A stretch of 64,000 bases of DNA from Daphnia carinata (taxonomy: Eukaryota; Arthropoda; Branchiopoda; Diplostraca; Daphniidae). Every line of letters begins with the position of its first letter. Within the stretch, counting starts at the first letter, position 1. The translations under genes and the position numbers were made by a program. The stretch spans positions 12,866,638-12,930,637 of the forward strand of contig NC_081331.1 of the NCBI RefSeq assembly GCF_022539665.2. The letters are read 5' to 3'. Of this stretch, positions 10,985 through 28,239 are shown piece after piece. The notes under the pieces are model-generated. The model was given only the letters and a program-made list of their open reading frames with translations, made no database searches and was not told the DNA's origin.

Positions 10985-13900
10985 CTTTTCGTCTGGTACA
11001 ACAACCTTCAATGTTTTTTATGGTATATCCTTTTTATGTTGTTGTTTTTCTGGAAAAACAATCACTTTTGAAATTTCGCCATCCGGCGACAACACTTCCG
11101 GGACGGATGCATTGAAATTAGGCAACGAACTTCCACGGCTGAGGAAGTTTCAAAAGCCTGTGTGTGTGTGTGAAATAAAAAGAACAGTTTAGTAACAATC
11201 TAAAAACCTGAAGAAAAAACATTGATATGGCTGAAACCAGACAACCACAAATATCGTCTCAAGAGTTGATGAAATCCTTCCGGCATCAACCGACCGCTAT
11301 CTCGTCGATGCCAAGGAAACGCCATTCAAAAAATCTCTCATGCACATGTAAAATGAACTAAAAAAGGAAATAGAAACTTACTCGTGTTTTAGACAGACCA
11401 AGAATTCGAAGCACTTGAAGTATACACATTCACAGAGAGAGAAATACAATAGAGACGAATATTTCCAGCAGTAAAATAGTTCAACGCCCCAATGTGGGTG
11501 ATTGTTATTGTTTGTTGTTGAAGGACGTCGCGGTGTCAAGCCACACAGCGTCGGACGGCAACGCTGCTGCTCCCATCGGCACTCGCGGTCCAACTGGATA
11601 GCCGGTAGAACTCAACTGTCTGAACAACATTCCCTTCGTATATACTCGGCGTCAATCCAAATCCGCATCTAATAAACAAAAATAAAAAGCAATGAAGTTT
11701 AACAAATCCGAATACGAGACCTCCCAATAACAAGTTTGCCACATATTACAACTACATATCACTCGTGTTTATCAGGTATCGAATTTCATTGTAGACGACA
11801 AAACTTAAATGTTGTACGAATCAGATAACAATTTTCTGGGACATCTAGCCAAAAGCCAAAGCAGGAATCGGAAGGAAGCATGTTTTTTATTTGTTTTGTT
11901 TTTCTGATAAAATCAGAGAGATTCTTTTGTCGTTTCAAGGAGCGTCTTTAACAAAGGAGATCGATACTGGGAGACGCCATACTACTATAGCAAGCGACGC
12001 CCTCTTCTGGCTTTCGGCCCTCATCTTTGACGGGTTGACCCGAGCCCATTTGTAACGACCTTAGGGTGTTTCGAAAAAAAAGTAGGGGAGAATTTCAGGC
12101 CGATGGTTTGGTTGACAGCTTCAGAAAGAGGTCCATATAGGATATGCCCAGACAATGGCTTTGTCTGGTATTTATATTGGCGTAACCATGGTAACACAAC
12201 CCAAGTAAGAAGTAAAAGCCCCATAAATAATAGAAAAAAGAACGAATTTCTGGACAGACGTAGATTGATTGTATGATCACATTTTGTGTCCAGGGTTGTT
12301 TTTCACCCAGAAACGTGACTCAAATATTCATCTGCTGCAAAAACCTGTCTTCCCAATCATCGAAAACAAAAAACTTACCTAAAAGGCAATAACGAAATCG
12401 GAATTTCAACTTTCTCAACGAAAAACCTATGGAATCCGGTTGAATATGCAGGGTAATGAAGAAATGAAAAACTTTTCATACAGAAGCCTGGCCCACCAAG
12501 TCGAAAGAGGGTGTGTTCTTCGTCGCCCAGGAAATAACACACGCACACTTAAGGGCCGTAGACTCTTTTTTCCCCTTGAAAATATTTTTTCATAAACAAA
12601 ATGAAACCCGAGCAGACTCCCTAGCACCCCCAGCACCCTTCAAAACAAAATGAAGATAAGATAAACAAAAACATCAGAAAAATACCCGAGGACTAAACAG
12701 CTCAAGAAGATTCGATCTCTGTTAGGTTCCTGGCTATTTCTGTTATTCCAAAAGCCGGAAGCCACGTGGATCTTTCTGACGGGACTGGAAAACCTCAGTT
12801 CGACATTCTCCAATTAGAAAAAACTTGTGCCTCAACCAAAAAAAATCATAAAAAGGCAGAAATAATTGTAATCCTCTGAGGTCACGAATAACTAATCGAG
12901 AAAGGGTGTGTAGTATTTCTACACTCAGATAGAAGAATTTGTGTTTATCCATTGCTAAATAGCTGACCATACATCAATGTCTAGGCACTGGCGGTCGGAA
13001 TTCAACAGTGGAACTCGTGTAACTTTTAAGTTATTCAACAACAACAAGAAATGAGAAGTTCAAGGGGAAAACGTCGCGACAGCCAACCACTGAAATCTGA
13101 TAGTTGAAGGGTGAGGATGAGGTATTTGACGGGCAAGTAAGTACAACACATGTAATTTAATCAACGGTTTGAGTGTGTCTCGAATAACGGCGCCCGACAA
13201 TTCCCGGGAGTCGATTATCCACCTAATCACCTACCCCATATTTAAAACATTTATTTTTCTATTTTCCACTGTATTCTTGTTTCTTCTCGACGTGGTAGTA
13301 TATTACATGCCGTTCGTGCAGGAACTGACGAAAGGCTTCATGTGCCGTCAGATAAGTAAATCCTGTATAACCCAATCGATTACACAAGAGTTCACGACCA
13401 AAACAAAGCGGCTCTTTAAAAGTGGAATAATTTACTTTGCGGACACGTAGAACAGGAAAAATAAAACTAGTGCTTCCTCGTTTCCGCCAGAGAACTCCCA
13501 GTATTTACCTTCCTTATCGCCCTATTTCTAAAGGACTTCTCACAGACAGCCTCATTCAAAAACGAGAATTTATGAACAGTACGCTATTTTTTAAATCGTT
13601 TCTTCACTGTGTCGCGGTGTATCAGCTTGGCACACGTTAAGATTAGGAAAAGTCTTACGTTCCTAGCGCCATGTCAATTATGAAATTCTTCACGAAAGCC
13701 GCAGAAATGAAATACGGCAATGCCTAAAAAGGATAGTAGCGATTCGATCCACACTATGGTTTTTAAAATTTTCCTTATGCAGTATGAGACAAATACAACT
13801 TTATAACAACGAAAACGTTGTGAAAGTTTTCCCATTGTGATCGGTTTACTCTCACATAAATTTATCAAGCATCGTGATGAGGATAACAAAAGGACAATCC

Positions 13901-14481
13901 AACAGCCACCTAACAGTTTCAGGTTGTTCACACCGAGAGAAATTATACCTCGACATCCAGCGAGCAAGATTTTTTTTCTACCGCTGGCAACGGATTCGAT
14001 ACGCACCGTCTGGTATTGTGGTAGGCGTCATAAAACAAACTTGAAAATCGAGATGATTACAAAAGTCTGACCCGGAAACAAAACGGAATAATAACACTTC
14101 GTGACGTGTGAGAGGGTTAGTTAAAATAAAGTGTCGTTTTCTTCAGTTCTATTATCCAACTGTTGTTCTCTTTCGGCCATAAAAACGACATTGGCCTCCG
14201 ATCGGAATCTTTCGATTTTTTAAACATTGTGGAGCTTACTACCCAAGTTAGTTATTGCGTGACCGGGTCTCATAAATTTTAAGTGACATTCTGGCACTCT
14301 CTGGGGCTGGAGAAGTGCCAGTTTTTTCCCAATAAGCTCCAGAATTTGTTTTTAGCTGCAACTACAACGACGACGAATGAAATCACCATTAATGGTGCGG
14401 AAAAAGAACCCCACTTTCTGTTTCCTCCACACAGAAGTTTGCCAATAGTTATTTTCCCCACAACTTACGGAACTTTCGTCG
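10985..14481. other. Upstream region of the metalloproteinase gene, no gene recognised
   Basis: About 3.5 kb between the metalloproteinase start and the ZNHIT3 stop. It should contain the metalloproteinase promoter and any 5' UTR exons. A short (TG)n run lies at 11160-11172. The scattered open frames here are short, AT-biased and family-less. Confidence 0.6.
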
Positions 14482-15089
14482 TCAAAATGTCTTACCTAAT
14501 TCGTGCTGAAATGTTTCTGGCTCACAAACTTTTAAGCAAGCAAGAGCCAGTTCAAGGAATATTGGCTCCTTCATTGCATTTGTGATAGATGTTTCTGGTG
14601 TTTGGCTCTGCACCAAAGATTTCAGAATATTTCTTACATGGGGATTAGACAGGCACTCTTTCACCTCATCACTGTGGGCTGGGGAAAAGAAAAAAGAGTG
14701 AATACTTCCTGGTTTTGCAAAACAAATCAAATACCCAATTCTTGTAGCTTTTCAACTGGCACTGTGTCAGCGGTTGGAAATCTGTAAGTCAAAGGCAGAT
14801 TTTCAACAGGGAGATTTTCAGGTGGAGGGGCAACTTCAGGTTTTTCGCAAGGTAACTCTTTATGTACATTGAAGCACAGGACACTGCAGCTACAGATAAA
14901 AAATAAAGAAGGTGCATTAAATTAAATGATGGCGTTGTACATGGTGAGGCGCAGAAATAAATAGGATTATCGAAAAAATATCATGTTGATGGTTTCATAT
15001 TAAACACATGGATGTACTTACAACTTGATAAAGCAAGTAGGACACTTGTATTTGAAAGATTGCGCATTACATATTTGACACGAAGTCAT
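14482..15089 (-). CDS. ZNHIT3: Zinc finger HIT domain-containing protein 3
   Basis: ZNHIT3 (yeast Hit1) works with NUFIP1 in assembling box C/D snoRNPs in the nucleus. Exons 15089-15022, 14889-14735 and 14678-14482 join in phase to give 139 aa, close to the roughly 155 aa of vertebrate ZNHIT3. The N-terminal zf-HIT finger has Cys4, Cys7, Cys16, Cys19, Cys24, Cys28, His32 and Cys37 (MTSCQIC...KYKCPTC...FCSVLC...HKELPC), split by intron 1. The C-terminal half carries the family helix LSNPHVRNILKSLVQ followed by MKEPIFLELALACLK. The start is the only Met before the first zinc-ligand Cys. It lies on the same strand as SMC5, starting 356 bases after the SMC5 stop. Confidence 0.92.
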
Positions 15090-15444
15090 TGCTGTTGACT
15101 CGTGATGGAACAAAAGAAATTTAGAACTATACGACGAATTTTGTATGCTCTACCGAATACGATTGTCAATCAGTTAACACACGTGTGGTCCTGAAAAATA
15201 AAAAAAAACGAAGCAGACGAACTGTTCTTTATTTTGCACACTTTAGTTACTGTACACTAGATGGCAGACATCACAAAAATAAAAACCATAAGAAATCCTT
15301 CAACATTTTTTTTTTAATATCACGCGAAAAACCACAATTTAAACAGAATAACACGTATATTTCTGAATCACACGAAAAGCACTGTAGGTAAATCGGATTC
15401 AACGTTGACAAAATGCAAGAAAAAGAATTTATCGAACTAAATCA

Positions 15445-19928
<4,484 letters not shown>

Positions 19929-21363
19929 TTTATAAGAGAAGGTGAACTATTCGCAAAGAAAAATATTACTTAGTATGAAAACATTTTTCACGCAAGGTTT
20001 TTCGATTTTGTTGAAACTACACAAGGTTAAGTGTAAAAAAGAAGCAGAATGCCGCCAAATTCTTCGTTGAAAACGAAAGTCAAGTTTACGGCATTGTCAA
20101 GTTTCCTTTTTCTCGAGTAGATGTTTTTATTCTGTGAATTCGAATCGAATGGAGAAAATCGATGTTAAGGATCTTTATTTCAATGACAATTTCTGAAATA
20201 TCTAATAAAATTTTTAACCTTAAAGTGTTCAAGCTATTGTCAAAGCAATATTGCAAGCAACAAGGCCAAAACCTTATCAATATGAACAAGCGGGAGAATG
20301 TTACTATTTAGAAGCTTTTATCACCCTTTCCCCCCACATTATGTCAAAAACATTCTAGAAAGCTCAAGCATGAATTTTTAAAAGTTTTTTCGGTGATAGT
20401 AGGCTGTGCCTCTATCTAAGGTTCGTCCGTTTGATAAGCTTTTTTCGTTTCACGTTTTTCGAGAGCATAACGCCAACGATATTTTTCAACCACAGATTGT
20501 ACAAAATGAATACGTATAGGTATCGTGGCAGTGGCTGGCTTTGTAAATGAAAAACTATTCCCTTCTTTATTATTCAACGCACATGCACGTCTCTTCTCAC
20601 GCTTCGCTATTTGCGCAATATGTTCGTAACATGCAACGATAATATATCAAACAGGGTTTTAAAAAGTTACGGTGAATGTCAAAGAGATAAACCTGATTTC
20701 TTAAAAGCCCTTTTAAATTTCCTTTCTTCTCCCTGTTGTGGCCTTGATACCTTAAAAAAGTCAAGTGTAGCATAGCTAGTTTTGTTTGGGGGGCTTTTCC
20801 TTATACAATTAAGGACCGATTTCCCTTTTTGCTCTGGGACGCATACAGACTTTCCTTTTCTTCTACGTGAGGAATCCAACAGAGACACGTCCAATTATCA
20901 GCTAACCCCGTTGGCGCCTTTTCAAATGAGAAAACTGATAGTCATTTTGTCATACGGGCCTTGAAAAATTTATTTACTTGTATTGTCTATAGTTTATATT
21001 GGCTTACCGCTGTGGTTTTGTTGGGGACAGTCGTAAACACGCGTTGTAGAGTGAACAATATATCATATCAACCAGCGGTTTTTTCTGCCGAATCATTTGG
21101 TAAGAATCACTTTTTTGTCCTGTAACATTAGCACGCAAGAGAAATCCTTTCGGAGAAAGTGGAACGTAATGTTCCTCGGGCAATTCGACAACACTACATA
21201 AAACAGGTCATTCAGCAGTAGAGGCGGTACGCCAGGAATTATATTCCAAGAATAAAAGCCAGGTGAATTCTTCAAAGTTCATCGAAATCAGTCGTTCTTA
21301 AGCAGTCTACTCTATCTCGTCAACATCTCGATCTGTGAAAAGTGGTTCAAAATCATTGGGACA
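19929..21363. other. Divergent intergenic region between SMC5 and the sphingomyelinase gene
   Basis: 1.4 kb between two start codons on opposite strands, so it holds both promoters. Near the sphingomyelinase gene, TCAGTCG at 21288-21294 fits the arthropod initiator TCAGT, with an A/T-rich AATAAAAG at 21251-21258 upstream, slightly far for a TATA box. No supported gene. Confidence 0.5.
21288..21294 (+). promoter_or_regulatory. Candidate initiator of the sphingomyelinase gene
   Basis: TCAGTCG matches the arthropod Inr consensus TCAKTY and lies 70 bases before the start codon at 21364. The A/T-rich AATAAAAG begins about 37 bases upstream, so TATA spacing is imperfect. This is motif evidence only. 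Confidence 0.35.
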
Positions 21364-23713
21364 ATGCGTATTTTTTCGTTGGCCGCCGTCGCTTTGAGTT
21401 GCGTATTTTCCACAATTCAAGGTTTGAAAAAGCATCCCTTGAAAGTTATATACGAATTTGTTTTCAAAACTGTAATGATTAAACAACCAATATCACCTCA
21501 TCTTTTGTATACTTGTAAGGTTTGCCCTTCAAACCAGTTGTGAAGTCAAGCGAGCGGAAGAGCTTCTTGCCTACGTGTTCTCTTTGTAATCTTGCGGTCC
21601 ACGGCATCTTCCAGAGTTTCGAAATCGGTCTTACGAATGAAGACATTGTTGATAACATCGCTTTGATATGTATCAGTCGAAATCTGTACGACGAAGAGAT
21701 TTGTCGAGGAGTAGCCACGGATGCTATTGTAAGGGGTTTTTTTTAACGAAATTTGTTGACTTTTACCGATTTACCTTTCTTTGCAGCCCACAGTGAGGTA
21801 CATCCACAACAATTCACTAGCTGATCCAGGTAACATTTGCGGTATTCTTATGCAAGAAGCCAATTGCACGTTTTCCGATCGCGAAAAGTTAGAGTGGAGT
21901 ATTGCACCAAGTTTAATACCCAAACCAGACATAGTTCAACTTGACTCACCCCCGGTAAACGTAAAAGCAAGAAAGGAAAATTAATGATTTTCAAGCAATC
22001 ATTTTTCTTTTTCTAACCTTTCAAGTCAGATGCATCGACGATCAAAGTTCTCCATTTGGCTGATCCTCATTGGGACCCAGAATATTTAGAGGGTTCCAAC
22101 GCGAACTGTGGCAAGCCTCTCTGTTGTCGAGCATCTTCGGGTCTAGTGGCTACAACTGACGATGAGGCCGGTTATTGGGGTGATTATAGAAAATGTGACA
22201 TGCCTTGGAGGACTCTCGAGAACGCAGTGAAACACATGTCAAAGCATCACTCGGTAAATCAATGCGTACGGTCAACAAGGATTCTAATGAATTTAGTTGT
22301 TTCTCTAATTCATTGTTCTAGGACGTCGCTTATATCATATGGACTGGCGATCTCGTTCCGCACGACATTTGGTCAACAACTCGTGAAGAAAACATGCTTA
22401 TACATGAAAGCTTACTTAATTTGATAAAAAAATATTTTCCCGACACACCAATCTATCCAACATTGGGAAATCATGATGCTCATCCTGCCAATACGTAAGT
22501 TTGAAATAATTCACTATGTAATATTGAGTCGATAACTTGACGCTAAAAATTACATAAATTAAAGTTTCGCAACACCAGAGATAACCGATCAAGATTTGGG
22601 TGCCGAATGGCTGTACCAAGATGCTGCTCGTTTGTGGACTAAATTTGGGCTACCAGACGAAGTTTCCAATACCGTTCGTCATGGGGGCTATTACACGACT
22701 TTAGTTCGACCGGGACTTCGCATGGTTTCTCTGAACACCAACTATTGCTATACGTTTAACTGGTGGACGCTTACTTCCACAAAAGATCCCGCGTCTATTC
22801 TAAGTTGGCTTACAAAGATCCTCGAAGATGCAGAAGCAGCGCTTGAAAAGGTAAAAAATCGACGGAAAAATTCAAATACAAACCAAATAGTAAAAACAAA
22901 TAATACTAATTAAACAGGTTCACATCATAGCCCACATTCCTCCTGGTAATGAAGATTGCTGGGCCATCTACAGCAGAGAATTCGAGAGAATAATAAATCG
23001 ATTCGAATCGACCGTGGTTGCTCAATTTTACGGACACACTCATAATGAAGAATTCAAATTATTCTACGATAAAGGAAACGCTACACGACCTATTAATGTA
23101 GCCTTCATTGCCGGAAGTATGACGAGTTTCACAGACCTAAGCCCGAGTTACAGAGTCTATACGATCGATGGCGAACGCCCTGATTCCAGTTGGGTAGTGA
23201 AACATTATTGGCAGATTAAAAATAATCAAACGTTTATATAATGCTTACAATTTGAATATCAGAGGGTGTTGGATTACAGTACGTGGATGATGAATTTGAC
23301 GTTAGCCAATCTAAGGGGCCCTACGCATTTACCAGAATGGTTTGAATTATATCAAGCGAAAAAAGAATATGCCCTGACAGATTTAAATCCCAATACAGTG
23401 GATAGCTTTTTCTCACGAATGCTGGATAATGACGCACTTTTCCAGTTATACTTCAAGTAAGGGAATCAGAACCAATCATAGAACTTTTAATATCCAATTG
23501 GTTTATCTCCTACAAATCTCTACTATTTAAATTCAATTCAGGAATTACCATAAGGCAGCTGATAAAATTATCTCGAAAGGCTGTGATGAAACGTGCCGGG
23601 AAACAATTTTGTGTCGATTAATCACCAGTAATATCGCCGAACGAGAACGCTGTAACCAGATCGATCGAAAAATATTTAAAGATTCTGTAGAAGCTGTTGC
23701 AGTTGCGCTTTAA
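21364..23713 (+). CDS. SMPD1: Acid sphingomyelinase-like phosphodiesterase with saposin B domain
   Basis: Lysosomal or secreted zinc phosphodiesterase that hydrolyses sphingomyelin to ceramide and phosphocholine. Nine exons in phase: 21364-21421, 21520-21728, 21787-21954, 22026-22253, 22322-22494, 22565-22850, 22918-23193, 23263-23456, 23542-23713; about 586 aa. Residues 1-20 are a signal peptide. A saposin B domain follows (CSLCNLAV...LICISRN...EEICRGV). The metallophosphatase core has DPHWD (D158), GD (D231), GNHD (270-273), AHIPPG (H380) and GHTHNE (H414, H416), the full metal set of the family. EGSNANCGKPLCCR and the C-terminal Cys-rich tail match the SMPD1 group, whereas SMPDL3 proteins lack the saposin part. 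Insects and crustaceans often have several such paralogues, so strict SMPD1 orthology is inferred. Confidence 0.92.
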
Positions 23714-24215
23714 ATGACACAACCTCTGACATCTTACAAGTATCGAACAAAAACCTATTTTACGTGTAACAGGATTTCTTTGCCCTGTCCTGTGTCGGCG
23801 TCTGGCCGATTTGTGCTTACTTTGTGAGCAAGCTAAAAAGGGGTTGATTCTATGGTATTTAAATTGAAGCATAAGTATGCAACTAATCGACATTCTAAAT
23901 TACGCAGTGAAATATATTCTTTTCGTAAATATAGAAACTAAGAGAGCGTGAATTTAATCGTACTTGGCAATATTTTCACGAAGATATGGAAAAACTTTCG
24001 CTTTAACATTTAACATAATAGTAATGTTGAAGAAATAGCCTAATGGATTGCTGTCTGGACGGAAGGATTATGAGAGAGCAGAGATTTTCTTACTTAATTC
24101 TAAATTGGTTCTTTATCAGTAAATTACCAAACCAATTTAGATGCTATATGGCGGTTATGATAGATCATTAAATTTCCCCCGCTTATTTGAATAAGACGGA
24201 CGAAAGAATCGACAA
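23714..24215. other. Convergent intergenic spacer
   Basis: AT-rich 0.5 kb between the stop codons of the sphingomyelinase (+) and dehydrogenase A (-). No coding segment or clear element. Confidence 0.6.
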
Positions 24216-25928
24216 TCAAAAGAATTTCTCATTTGATTGAAGATGAACGAGCGTTTCGCTTACATCCCACAATTTTTTTGCCATTCCGCTGTCTTGGGCA
24301 AGCTTTGACGGTGTGGCAATCTAAATTGTGTCAAAACGAACGAAATACACAGATTGTTAAGAGGACTGAAACGGCATGCTATCCTTATCGTCATATGGTT
24401 TAATAAATGGTGTGAGATTAGCTTACCTTACAATCGCGAAAATACTGTGCAGTCACATTTGCAACTTCGTCTGCCACAGCTAAGTAAATGGTAGTCTGTG
24501 CACCTTCCTTAGGGGTCTAAAAAATCGTGATAATGTTTTATAGCTCAAATATGCAGAGACACGGATTAAATGAGCTTTTTAACTGTACCAAGCATACCTT
24601 CAAAAAGGGAATCCCAATTATCATCATCGCCGAAAACATGCTGGAAAAGCGACCAAATTCAGTGTACACGGAGCCTGGATGAAGGGAATTCACCGTAATA
24701 GCATTTCCTATTTATAAAACGTATTTAAAAGTAATAATAAGAAAAATTTTGTTAAATAGTGTCATAAAAGGTGGATTAAACAGCTCTATTTACTCATACA
24801 ATAAGAAGGCTCGTCGAATGTTTACCATGGTGTTCGAGCTTGTTAGCTAGTTCCATGCTGAAAAGAATATTGCACAGCTTTGATGTTCCGTAAATTTTAT
24901 AAGGCGCCAAAAACGTTCCCGCCGTACGGTCTTGAACGAAATTCAGGTCTTCAAAATTCAAACTTCTGCAGAAGTAGCTTATGTCGGAACTGACATTGAT
25001 GATGCGGACATTTTCTTGTTCGTTTTCGGCAGTCTTGATCATTAAACCTTTTAAGCAACCATTGAATTACAAAAAGTAAAAGATTATTAGCATGAAATAC
25101 TGTAGATCATTGGCTAACTGCTCTGTAAACTTAACTTAGTAAAATAACAGTAAAAGTAATGAATGAAGAAATAATCTGAAAACTTTTTTCTAGTCTGTGG
25201 TAAAAGAGTTGCATTTGTAAAGAAACAATGCATAATGAAAATATAACACAGCTGAAACAATGCTCAATAAATCTTTAATTTACATATTAATAAGTCATCC
25301 CTAAGATAAACAAATAATACCTAGTAGCAAATTTGTAAGCAAAAAATGCCCAAAGTAGTTTGATTGCATTTGGTTTTCGAGTCCATCCTGTGTATACTGT
25401 TTATTATTTCCACCACACCCAGCATTGTTAATAAGGAGATGAAGTTTAGGCTCATTTTCCAATACATCTTTGGCAAACTGTCTGACTGAAGCCAAGGAGG
25501 CCAAATCAAGTTTCTTGACCAAGACATTGCAGTTTCCCGATTTTTGAACAATGTCATCTGATGTTATCACAAAATAAAAAAGAATAGTTTTAAATTCTTT
25601 ATATCATACAAATGAAATGTCATAAATGTAGCATTATTAACTGGGTTAACTGAATTAAAACCAAATTAATACCTTTCGTTAAAGATGCTTTTTTCAAATC
25701 TCGACAGGCTAGAATGATACGACCACCTCTAGAAGCAAGATCAAGCGCGGTTTCTTTACCGATACCAGTATTGGCACCTGTGATAATAATCGTTTTCCCA
25801 TCAAGTCGTTTAGTACTTTTACAGACTCCCTTCGTGCATTCGATATAGAGCTTAATGATTAACATCAAGATCAGAATAACAATTACACTATTTTGGAAAT
25901 TGAATGCACTAAATGGAAAAGGAAACAT
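24216..25928 (-). CDS. Short-chain dehydrogenase/reductase A, retinol dehydrogenase 11-14-like
   Basis: NAD(P)-dependent oxidoreductase of the classical SDR fold, in the group acting on retinoids or related lipids; the substrate is not determinable here. Six exons in phase: 25928-25673, 25557-25321, 25047-24826, 24707-24598, 24516-24427, 24320-24216; 339 aa. An N-terminal hydrophobic anchor ([14 protein letters not shown]) precedes the cofactor motif [11 protein letters not shown], then the acidic-basic DLKKA turn, NNAG, and active-site [15 protein letters not shown] follows. The Met at 25928 was chosen because it matches the start of the neighbouring paralogue; an in-frame Met at 25988 would add 20 residues. 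It is the downstream member of a tandem pair, starting 428 bases after the stop of copy B with identical intron phases. Confidence 0.93.
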
Positions 25929-26356
25929 CTTCGATACCTCTTCCTTAAAAAATAACGGGAAACAAATGAACTGCGTACTTTGTATCAAATCGGCTGCTTA
26001 TTACTTGTACTTATAGGGGAGACCACGACCGCTAGATGACATTAATTTATATCTCTTTACTTAACATGATTTAATTTTCCCCAATGCGGAGACTATGCAC
26101 CGTCATCATGGCACATCACAGCATTACACACGGTCTTCAATATTTTTATAACTAATTAAATCGCATTTCTAAAAAAATCATCGAAAGCATCGGAAGTCAA
26201 AAGCAAGTGTAAAAATACATCGTTATAAAAGAAACATTTAGAGGAATTAGATACAATCGTTAAGTACACTTTAAAGAATTATAAGGAGCAACGACAATTT
26301 CTTAAACGCTACCCGAGCTTCCAACGAACGCAAGTGGAAGGACATTCGTGAGTCCA

Positions 26357-28090
26357 TTAAAAAAACTTCTCTTTTGGTTCCAAACGAACAAGCCTTTCGG
26401 TTACTTCCCACAATTTTTTTGCGAGTTCCTTGTCCCGAACTAGCTTAGAAGGCTGGGCAATCTGATTGGAATAAAAACATGTTTTGACAAAAACATAGTT
26501 TAAATCACTAAATACAAACATTCCATTAACTAAAGATCATTAATTAGTTAACCTTGCAATCGCGGAAATATTGCCCGCTGACATTTGAAACTTCATCAGC
26601 CACAGCCAAATAAATCGAGGTCTGTGCGCCTTCTGCTGGGCTCTAGAGTTAGAGGAGGAAACTGTGTTTATGACTTTCCCACGAAAATCAACCTTAATTT
26701 TGAAATACACCTTCAAAAACGGGCGATAAAGCGTCATAAGCACGGACAATATTTTGGAAAAACGGGTGAATTCTGTGTACACTCCTCCTGGATGAAGAGA
26801 GTTGACTGTGACCGGTTTTCCTGTGTGCAAATCGGATTCGTGAATGAAAACATAAAATTAATGAATCGTTACACTATGATGTGAAGCTCTTCTCTTTTCA
26901 CTCTTAGACGGATGGCGTCATTTGGTCTCATGCGCACCGAAGGCACGTTTAATGAAAGTTATTATAACAGGTCGGATAATAAGTGTTCTCAACGCAGATA
27001 ACAATAATGTAAAAAAATTATTTACCAAGAAGTTCCAGTTTCCTTGCTAACTCACAGCTGGAAAGAATAACACACAGCTTCGAAGTTCCATAGATTTTAA
27101 TGGGCAACCATAGGTTATTTTGAACAGGAGACCAAATCGTTTTGGTGGATCGCTCGTAACAAAAATTCAGGTCGTCCAAGTTCAGATCTCCAACGGAAAA
27201 GTGACCATCAGAACCAACATTGACAATGCGCACATTCTCTTCTTCCTTCTCGCCGGTTTCAATCATCAAACCTTATAATCAAACACAGATTAGTATGCAT
27301 ACATCTAAAGAATACTTCACTACATATTCTAACTCTAAGAATTATTTTTATAAATATGACAATAAGGGCGATAACGAGAAAACAGAAATAGCAAAAAACG
27401 TTAGAACACAGGGGCTACAAAATGCTTATAGATCGTTTTACGTATGAACAAGACGTTAAAAAACAAATTGGCAATTTGAAATCAAAATAAGTCTCCATTA
27501 TTGTCATATAATGGCATCATACCTAGTAGCAAATTTGTAAGCAAGAAAGGACCAAAATAATTGGTTTGCATCTGCTGTTCTAATCCATTCTCTGTCGTCT
27601 TTTGTTCAATGTCACCACATCCAGCATTGTTGATGAGGATGTGAAGTTTAGGCTCTGTTTTTTGTACATCAGCTGCAAACCTTCTGATCGAAGAAAAGGA
27701 TGCTAAATCAAGTTCTTTGATCAACACATTGGGGTTCCTCGATTTCTCAACAATTTCATCTAAAATTAGAAAAATTAGGTTGAATGAGTCTAATTTTTAA
27801 TGTGGCATTCCTGTTTTAAACAATAAAAAAATTTATTACTTACCTTTTGCTACCAAAGCTTTTTTGAGATTTCGGCACGCTAGAATTATGCGTCCACCTC
27901 TGGAAGCAAGATCAAGTGCTGTTGCTTTGCCGACACCAGTATTGGATCCCGTAACAATAATTGTTTTCCCGTCAAGTCTCTTCGAGCTCTTACAGATTCC
28001 CTTGGTAGCTTCATAGTAAATTTTTAACGCTACCGTGAAGATTAAGGCACCAATAACACTATTAGGGACATCAAACGTAAACACAGACAT
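26357..28090 (-). CDS. Short-chain dehydrogenase/reductase B, tandem paralogue of A
   Basis: Second copy of the membrane-anchored RDH-like dehydrogenase. Six exons in phase: 28090-27844, 27759-27523, 27271-27026, 26820-26711, 26642-26553, 26461-26357; 344 aa. It has an N-terminal anchor ([15 protein letters not shown]), cofactor motif [15 protein letters not shown], active-site YGTSK, and ends in KEKFF as A ends in NEKFF. Exons 2, 4, 5 and 6 have exactly the same lengths as in A (237, 110, 90, 105), showing tandem duplication. Exon 3 is 24 bases longer, adding eight residues (around NNLWLPIK) just before the active-site Tyr. Its start codon lies 149 bases from the divergent ZDHHC16 start, so the two probably share a promoter. 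Confidence 0.93.
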
Positions 28091-28239
28091 CTTTCGTAGC
28101 CGGAATGATTCATAAGACGAACGTCAGAAACCAACATTTGTACTGGGAAGCAATACCCCGCGATGTTAGTTTAGCTACTTCTTTTTTCGCCATATTTCGG
28201 TGACTGGCGCTAGATGCCCTTCAGGATTGTTTTCTTAAA
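28091..28239. promoter_or_regulatory. Short divergent promoter between dehydrogenase B and ZDHHC16
   Basis: Only 149 bases separate two start codons on opposite strands, so this interval must hold both 5' UTRs and the core promoter(s). No TATA box or strong initiator is obvious. Confidence 0.6.

Noticed and set aside
13169-13450. Hydrophobic + strand frame of 93 codons
   Set aside because: Hydrophobic stretch comes from T-rich DNA; no family or gene structure.
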